Shown piece after piece: positions 58,201 to 64,000 of a stretch of DNA of 64,000 nt (its first letter is position 1; each line of letters opens with the position of its first letter). This stretch comes from Angiostrongylus vasorum (taxonomy: Eukaryota > Nematoda > Chromadorea > Rhabditida > Metastrongylidae). The notes under the pieces are model-generated. The model searched no databases and was not told the DNA's origin. It saw only the letters and a program-made list of their open reading frames with translations. The DNA lies in NCBI GenBank assembly GCA_018806985.1, contig JADANN010000080.1, positions 434,001 to 498,000 of the forward strand, read 5' to 3'. Made by a program: the position numbers and the translations under genes.

Positions 58201-60323
58201 GATATGAGGCATGGACGAATGTTGAGTATTCCTCCAGTGCTCCCAGTGAATTTCCTGGGTAGTATTGTTGGTCGAGTGCACTTTATTGCTAATTTGGATT
58301 TTTTTTTGGAAGAATTTTTTTATATTTTTAAATTTATTTTATATGACCCGTCTTCACGCTTACTGCGCGGATTCCAGCACTTCTCACACTCGATTCGTTC
58401 CCTCGAATCCATTGTTCACGAAGACCTTCCATCTTTTTACGCATGGGTTCGGCTGCTGCTAGAGGTTTTCCTTTTCATCTTGAATGTCGTAGAATGTTGG
58501 TCGATCAATTCTCCCTGGAGTCCTGAGATAGCCGGGTTGGAGCATTCGCAATTGGATTGCAAAGCGTGATTTTTTCCCAAATAAGATCAGTATCAATTTT
58601 TCTACTTCGGAAGGATGAAAGGCTTGGCTGGCCAAGAGCGGAATCGAACTAGCACTGTGCTCGTGATGACGGACATCACTACAACTGTGCAATTCGCCTG
58701 TCTTTTTGAAAAAAAATACTGCTTCTAATTTATTCTTTTCTGTTCTAAGATGGTGTGCAAGAGCCAGTCCGTGTTCAAAAGTTCTTTAACGTACTGTTCC
58801 CATCTACCGATTTCTCTTCTGCACAAAACGTATTGTACAGAACGCCACGAATGTGAGGGTGAATTTTAAACTAAGAGTAGAGGGAAGGAAAGGAACGCCC
58901 CACTTTATTCATTTACTACTGTAATTTTGTCAGAAGCCATCTCCGTGAAAAGGAGTTTCGATTTCAATTGCAACGTTCCAGACTCAAATGAAGTAAATGG
59001 AGTCGGAACTATCTTTAATTTGATGATTCTATGCTTTGTAAATATACCTACAGATAATTATTTCTCTATAAAGGAGATAAATTTTTTTTATATAGTAATA
59101 ATTTTAGAGGAAAAAGATAACGGCTGTTACGGTAATATTTGTATAAGATTCAAATAACATTAGTGAGACGACGCCGATAGAGCATACAGTTGGTGATGGG
59201 GGAATTTAGTGTCGAAGTATTTCAATAAAGAGAGACAGGCGAAACGAAGGACTCGCATGGTGTGGTGGTGGAACGCGTTACTCCCGGAAAGGACAATAGC
59301 GCGTTCGTTCCCCACCGCAGACACCTACGGCTCGGAGTTTTACAAATATCTCAGCAAATATCTTGTGGTTATTTTTTCAACAGATTTTTTAACTACAACT
59401 TTCCGAAAAATGTCTTACTGACGAAGGAATTGTCACAAAAAAATCGTCGTTGTCTCTTCAGAATTAAATTGTTGTCGTAATACATTTTTATCGTTGTCGT
59501 AATTTCAAATGTCCCAGTGGATTTAATCTAAAATGCGTAAAATTGCCATATCGTTCGCTTAGAATGGAAATAATTAAGGAAGAAATGTAAGCATAAAAGA
59601 CAAATTAAGCAAAAAATGTGACAAATTAGTGGAATAACAACGAGGAAATAATTGGAAAGCAGTGCTTTACATTATATGGACGTGCTTTTCTTTCATATTC
59701 ATTCTATCCGAGCAGCTTGTGGATCGTTGGACTTGTTGAGGATAAACAAGGTGGATCTGCTCTACTTTCGGTTGATAAGCATCTCGATAGAATTATAGCT
59801 TTAGAGAGTTTTTTAGAGTCCGAACATTCCTACCATTGGTATGCCATGAGCGGTAGTCGTTTCAATGAACTTTAAAATTGTACTTTTCAGTGGTGCATTT
59901 CGAAAACTTGACAGTTTCATCGATGATCCGAACTCCTGAAACTAAATCTACCATACCGTTTTTTGCCTAAACAACTCACAGAAAAGCCAAAACAAGCCAA
60001 ACCTTTGAGTACTGAAATATTTTCTCTCGTATTCGTTGTATATGAGAAGGTTGTCGTTCCGATGTCGTTGAGTGCACTGGTTTTAGTAAAAATGGATAGG
60101 GATCAAAAGTTGATGTTGCGATGTCGTGGAAAGATGGGTCGGATGCTTCGCTATCAGCTGCATAGACTTGCTTTTGAGGTGGAAACGAACTGGATTGGTA
60201 TGGTTGTGCCTGGTGAAGAAAATGTGGTCTATAAGATCTCGATTCCATGTTGACCTCGTCGTCATCAGCTGGTAAGAGTCTTCTTGTCGGAGAATTTTCG
60301 GATGCAGAATATATCAGCGACAT
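46202..60323 (-). CDS. DEG/ENaC (degenerin) cation channel subunit, complete 16-exon gene
   Basis: This is a subunit of an amiloride-type sodium channel at the cell surface, the family used by nematodes in mechanosensation, acid sensing and excitability. Exons (minus strand, 5' to 3'): 60003-60323, 59834-59935, 57105-57241, 56942-57040, 56777-56864, 55822-55990, 55153-55252, 53316-53494, 50706-50828, 50495-50586, 48854-49014, 48702-48797, 48492-48657, 47561-47726, 46386-46510, 46202-46317. Phases agree at every junction except two flagged ones. The product is about 746 aa, normal for the family. Visible in order: a cytoplasmic N-terminus; the gating motif [10 protein letters not shown] just before TM1; TM1 at about 150-170; [12 protein letters not shown] just after TM1; extracellular cysteine blocks ([26 protein letters not shown]); then GLWLGAS and TM2, with the GAS selectivity filter split by the last intron. 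The C-terminus is short. ATG at 60323 lies 4 nt after a TTCAG acceptor. Odd points: a 1-nt deficit in an A8 run (57126-57133) and a non-GT donor at 48701. The exact degenerin paralogue cannot be assigned. Confidence 0.93.
47045..47265 (+). repeat. Single-arm relative of the 40.4 kb fold-back repeat
   Basis: It has ATGAGCAAAACTGGGAACCC and later CAGCAATCACTCGTCAACAG and GAAAGCACAAATCGGCACTG in the same order as at 40441-40650. It lies in a degenerin intron. Confidence 0.6.
48021..48190 (-). repeat. Family A repeat copy 9, 3' part only
   Basis: On the minus strand it reads AACCACAATGGATAAACCAG and ends GGGCCATCCAAGTATCC. It is the only copy in the sense of its host gene (degenerin intron). Confidence 0.7.
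51506..51898 (+). repeat. Family A repeat copy 8
   Basis: It starts CCTCCTAACGGTTTACCGCC and ends GACGGGCCATTCAAGTTTCC. It lies in a degenerin intron, antisense. Confidence 0.8.
52430..52625 (+). mobile_element. Fragment related to the terminal module seen at 54.2-54.45 and 61.4-61.56 kb
   Basis: It contains GTGCGGTTGGTCTCCA, a CATACTCAG box and TCTGAGGAAGGCGAAATCC. The same order of boxes recurs at 54215-54450, so these are two copies of one repeat, here in an intron of the degenerin gene. Confidence 0.45.
52862..53245 (+). repeat. Family C SINE copy
   Basis: It contains GGTGGATAGCCCAGTGGCAG, CTGGCTCGTTCCCGCTCCAG and GCGCAGTAGACGTGAAGACA. It lies in a degenerin intron. Confidence 0.8.
53519..53794 (-). 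other. 91-codon ORF in a degenerin intron, not recognised
   Basis: It is on the same strand as the degenerin, 25 bp upstream of the exon at 53316-53494. Exons 55153-55252 and 53316-53494 join in phase and in family order without it, so it is not needed. An alternative exon cannot be excluded. Confidence 0.2.
54205..54450 (+). mobile_element. Second copy of the 52.4-52.6 kb repeat
   Basis: It shares ACGGTTGGTCTTTATG and CTCTGAAGGAGGCGAAACC with the copy at 52430-52625. It is divergent and has no intact ORF. Confidence 0.4.
54775..54900 (+). repeat. Family B SINE, 3' half only
   Basis: It contains AAAGGCTAGATATGCACTCA and CTCCAAACAATGCTTAATGA and ends at an ATCAACACCGCGAGCTTTAT segment; the tRNA-like head is missing. 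Confidence 0.7.
57649..57998 (+). repeat. Family C SINE copy
   Basis: It contains GGCAGATAGCACAGTGGTAG, TTCTATCCCGCTCCAGGCTC and AGTGCTGGGGGATCCACACA. It lies in a degenerin intron. Confidence 0.8.
58320..58712 (-). repeat. Family C SINE copy
   Basis: In plus orientation it shows ATGACCCGTCTTCACGCTTA, AGAGCGGAATCGAACTAGCA (reversed B box) and CTACAACTGTGCAATTCGCC (reversed head). It lies in the same intron as the copy at 57649, in opposite orientation. Confidence 0.8.
59228..59375 (+). repeat. Single-arm copy of the fold-back element
   Basis: It contains GAGACAGGCGAAACGAAGGA, TGGTGTGGTGGTGGAACGC and ACTCCCGGAAAGGACAATAG, close to 5310-5450. It lies in a degenerin intron. Confidence 0.7.
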
Positions 60324-60333
60324 CTTCCTGAAT
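60323..60333 (-). promoter_or_regulatory. Candidate spliced-leader acceptor upstream of the degenerin ATG
   Basis: On the minus strand the sequence TACATTCAG is followed by GAAG and then the ATG at 60323. A consensus acceptor with no coding exon before it and only 4 nt of leader fits nematode trans-splicing. This is inference; an upstream cis-spliced 5' UTR exon would look the same. Confidence 0.5.
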
Positions 60334-60711
60334 GTATACACATGTCGTAATATCGCTAGTGTAGCATTTTGGAATGGTTTAGGCCACGATCAAGGTGGTC
60401 AACAAAGGCGTTCGAATGCGAACCTCCGGCAGAACCAGTGGGAGGAGTCGCCTGGTTGCGTGCGGGCGTTGCTTTAAACAGAAATCTTTTGCATTTTAGT
60501 CACTCAACTATTTGCATGCAAACAAACACGCTTAAAGACCTGGCGCTTGGATTACTTTGTCTACAACATTCTGTCAAAAGTTAGGCATCATTCTGGTCGA
60601 GCCGTTGTGATGTTAAGCCCGATGTCAAGTCTTCACCGTAGGTTGAGATTTTTGTCTTAAATGCTAGCCAAGGAAAGCAGCATTTTTTGTTTTACAACCA
60701 CAAGGGTAGTG

Positions 60712-60905
60712 AGATATGAGCAAAACTGGGTAGCCGACTTGGGCTTTGGACATGTGATTACTCCTATCGGTGGTTTACGTGGAATCCACCATACCAATCA
60801 AAATCCCTGCGATAAAATTATTTTAACCGTGCTCACCCCAAAGGTGCTATCAGCAGCCACCCATCAACGGGAATGATCAGGTAGGAACAAACCGGCGAAG
60901 AACAC
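60712..60905 (+). repeat. Single-arm relative of the 40.4 kb fold-back repeat
   Basis: It begins GATATGAGCAAAACTGGGTA and carries CAGCAGCCACCCATCAACGG followed by GAATGATCAGG, as in the 40441 arm. It lies upstream of the degenerin start. Confidence 0.55.
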
Positions 60906-61424
60906 AGTAAAGCACCAAGCGAGGTCGAAATAACAATATCATCTTTGTATTTCACATGACACCTTGCGAAGAAAGAAGAGTAGGTAGTAAGTAAAAAAAA
61001 GTGAACATCGTGGTTTTTGTTTTAGCCTTTGCACCTGAAAATGTCTTCTTATTGAACAAAATTTTATGTGGTTATGCTTTCAATATGAACTTTTGATAAC
61101 AAAGATATTGGTCTCAATGCTTGGTTAATTATGGGTTTCGTGGTTTCATGAATTAAATAAATGGTTGCAACCGTCCATCAGCTGATGAAACAGTTAGTTT
61201 TTTAAAAAATTTTCGGTGTGCGTTCTATTCCATTCAATTCGACTTGATGCGTCTGCCAAAAATTGCACACTGCTAGATGAAACTGCTATGGAGACCATGC
61301 TCGAACAATAATGGCACTGAGGAGGTCGATAGCTAAGAAGCGCTGTGGTTAGATCAAAGAAAGTGTAATGGATGCCACGATTAGAAAAGCAATTTATTGA
61401 TTAGTCGGTTAATGGATCAATCAA

Positions 61425-61560
61425 TTAATCAAAGAACCAACCATTTGCTGTGTTCTTTATGAGCGCACAAGAGGTGGTTACCATAATATTTGTGTAGAAA
61501 AGCCGACTTTTCGTCGAATTTCGCCTTCTTCAGAGCCTAGAACGCTCAAGATGATTGTAG
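61425..61560 (-). mobile_element. Probable Penelope-like element terminal fragment
   Basis: On the minus strand this reads GCTCTGAAGAAGGCGAAAT followed by a CGAAAAGTCGG segment. Similar CTGARGRAGGCGAAA modules occur at about 52555 and 54415, plus strand. Position just 3' of the RT remains suggests it belongs to the same element type. Inference. Confidence 0.4.
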
Positions 61561-62229
61561 ACTATTCATCCAAATACCTCTATCCCCCCACCAAAAAAAA
61601 ACCAGATCTCAATCCAATTGATAACAAAACTGCTTCACGCACTCATCGCTTTCTATAGTTATAAGTGTTCCACTGTGTATTTCACGTGGCGCACAACCGC
61701 ACCGAGTTCACATGGATAGGAAATGTGGCGCTATCACTTTAAAACAGCAATCCGAGATATTGTTTCAGAACACGTCTGTTAAGGAGGCATTTCACCTTGC
61801 AGTTCATTATTAGAGTTTTGCAATTTATCCGGAATGCTTTGAAAGTTTTGCGCGCTGAAGCTTTCGATTCTTGTGCGAAGATGGCGACTTCTACAGAAAA
61901 TTTGCTGAAGAACAACTATAGCGATATGACACTTGGCTTTTGAACAAACGCCTTATTGTTTTCGAAGTTATTTTAAGAAATAAAGTATCATCTGTTGTAG
62001 TTCATAGTTCAGCATCCAGTAACAGCGATAACTACGATAGGGACATTAAACTATGAAAGGGAGAATAAGACAGCCTCAACAGTGAGGGCCTTCCACCTCA
62101 TCGACTTCGGAAATACACGGAGATGAGATTATAGCAATTAAACAGATCCAATTCCTTATCAGTGGACGGTGAAAAAGCAAGTTTTCGAAAATCTTCTTTA
62201 TAAAAAAGCATTGAAATTTTTGAATTTAA

Positions 62230-63960
62230 CCGATTAACTGATCAATTCTTCACTCTTCCTGTGCACACGCTGGTTGCTGTTCGAAACGAGTTTCCTATAA
62301 GCGTCTTTTTCTGTGTAAGCGTTGAGAGGAGAGGTAGTGAAGCGCTATATTTTTTGCTACTTGGCTCCCGGTACAGCTTCGTAATGCAGCAGTTTTCTGA
62401 TGGGTTAATTGCACGTCCAGAAGAAATGGAAGCCAGCTTTCTTTCGAAATCTCTCGGACGAACTTAATATACTCTGATTGTTCGTTCAACAACTCGAAAC
62501 ACTTGTCAATTTCCTCTTGTGTCGAGCAAATGACAAAGCAGTCATCTATCTATCTACAGTAGAATAGCGGCCCGAGATCGGTTACTGGTGCTTCTACCTT
62601 AGACATAAACGCAATGGCAAGGTTTGGTGCCAGTCACTGTCCCATTGCCAACCCTCTCATTTGGGCGTAGTACTTTCGGAGCCATCTGAATATTGAGCAG
62701 TTTAGGCACTCCTTCAAGAGTGTCATCAACTGCTCTATCTTGAAGCCATACATGTTTATTTCTCCTTCGTGTTGTATAAGGAGTTCGAATACGGCTTTCA
62801 TAGCGGAGTCATTCGACACGTTTGTATAGAGGGGCGCTAACGTCGAACGACTCCATCACGTACGCGCTGCTGGGACGCGCAGCACAGACAATCCAGAAAC
62901 ATCTGCGTATTCGAGAGATAGGCTGGAATGTTTTCCAACAACTCGGTAAATATTAAGGTTAAAACCACGTTGTCCCACCCGTTGGCCCGTCTACACAGCT
63001 AATGATAGGTCTAGCCTTAAATAATGACGCATCGGTAGAAGCAAATCCATTGCAGGACACTAACTTATGAGTTTATATAAGTAAATATAAGACGGGAGAT
63101 GTTGGTAAATCAGCTTTTAGTTGACAGGTAATTCATGGCTTCAAACCAGCACCCCTTGTCATTTTGACCCATTCGTGGTTCAATTTTCGGTATTTACTTT
63201 TGAACTCCTTCTCAGATGATGGGCGATAAAGTGAATCACCTTCAAGATGCTTTCTCGTTACCTCAACATCTAACTGATGTGGAATTACTACAAACTCTCA
63301 ATCCATGTCACTAACAGATAGTCATATGTTTTTCAACTTTATCAGCTCTCGTACCCTTCGAATACCACGTTTTTGCACATCAGTTAGGGTGGACAAATAT
63401 CTTTTTGCGCGATAATCATTAAGGACTTTGAAAGAACATCCGAAATCTAACGTGAACTTCATTACTGTGCTCTTTTTTGTCCCAAGAATCCCAAGAACGG
63501 TTGAGGAAAGAGTTCAAAATCTAAAAAGTGTGGTCAAATTGTTATAGGGTCAAATCAGGCGCTTTCCTCTTTATTTCGTAAGTTGTAGTACACGGACCGC
63601 TTGAGGACGAGTAGTGATAATTGTTGGTTTGATCTCTTGCAATCGTAGAGTGTTTCCGTTTGATGGCCTCATGGATTTGGGAACTCCACAAGAAATAATT
63701 CATGATGTGACTGCATAGTCATTACTTGAGTAGCTTTCGAAGGTTTGGTGTTCAATTTTTTTATGCTGCAAGAGAATTCTGCGCATATAAAATCAGATGG
63801 AATTTATTAAAAAGACGATGTGGAAGCGGGGTTAAAGGGCGATTAACATGTTTTGTTTTCCCATCGTTTGCTATGCAGATGTAGAGTGTGATGGAAAAGT
63901 TTTTTCTCACGTAGCTTTGCTTTTATGACTCTGCACATTGCTCCTCAAGGGTCTAAATGT
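62230..63960 (-). mobile_element. Decayed Penelope-like element reverse transcriptase
   Basis: Minus-strand frames carry reverse transcriptase motifs: SFDVSA followed after a frame shift by LYTNVSNDSAMKAV (about 62830), AQMRGLAMGQ (about 62645), LAPNLAIAFMSKVEAP, then DDCFVICSTQEE (about 62540). The residue before IDD is a TAG stop where the family has a tyrosine. Further upstream at about 63150-63230 is a piece reading LYRPSSEKEFKSKYRKL. The FDV.ALYTNV and GLAMG.RLAP style fits Penelope-like RTs. Several stops and shifts make it a pseudogene. The 5' part may run past the window edge. Confidence 0.65.
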
Positions 63961-64000
63961 ACCATCTTGGCACAGAGTGGCAGCCATAAAATCATGAGTG

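Larger units (their letters stand above)
60328..62229. other. Upstream region of the degenerin gene
   Basis: It contains a fold-back arm (60712-60905) and a Penelope-like terminal fragment (61425-61560). No coding exon was recognised; the degenerin promoter should lie here. Confidence 0.5.

Noticed and set aside
58165..58569. 134-codon plus-strand ORF
   Set aside because: Most of it runs through the inverted family C SINE at 58320-58712.
59963..60253. 96-codon plus-strand ORF
   Set aside because: It is the antisense of the degenerin N-terminal exon (60003-60323), which is in phase with the next exon.

Overview
This window is eukaryotic DNA that looks like a parasitic nematode, most likely a strongylid such as a hookworm. 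It is AT-rich and intron-dense. The splice acceptors are nematode-like (TTTCAG, TTTTAG), and acceptor-like sites a few bases before two start codons look like spliced-leader addition sites. RTE-type retrotransposon remains, tRNA-headed SINEs and long (TA)n tracts fill the introns and spacers. The organism call is an inference from these features.

Four multi-exon protein genes can be rebuilt exon by exon, all on the minus strand. From right to left they are: a complete DEG/ENaC (degenerin) cation channel subunit (46202-60323, 16 exons, about 746 aa); a complete ribophorin II / oligosaccharyltransferase subunit, ostd-1/RPN2 (35999-43266, 9 exons, 632 aa); a mitochondrial ribosomal protein bL28m, mrpl-28 (29800-34249, 7 exons, one frame break); and an ACSF3-like mitochondrial acyl-CoA (malonyl-CoA) synthetase (19098-29491, 7 exons found, C-terminal exon not found). 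The last three lie head to tail, and only about 310 bp separate mrpl-28 from the synthetase, so an operon is possible.

The left 19 kb hold no recognisable host gene. They contain a decayed mariner-type transposase (about 4.2-4.9 kb), a large fold-back element (about 4.9-5.45 kb), SINE copies and a decayed RTE-type LINE (about 15.6-18.24 kb). The spacer 43.3-46.2 kb carries SINEs and a short 36-bp tandem repeat. The right end (62.2-64 kb) is a decayed Penelope-like reverse transcriptase on the minus strand.

Three short interspersed repeat families recur. Family A is about 400 bp, with all nine copies in introns and eight of them antisense to the host gene. Family B has a tRNA-like head. Family C has a tRNA-like head with clear A and B boxes. 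Families A and C end in a tail very like the 3' end of the local RTE LINE, which suggests a LINE/SINE partnership. The most notable coding observations are a 1-base frame break in an A8 run of the degenerin, a degenerin 5' splice site reading AT instead of GT, and a frame break in mrpl-28. I saw no CRISPR array, true tRNA gene or other clearly new system.
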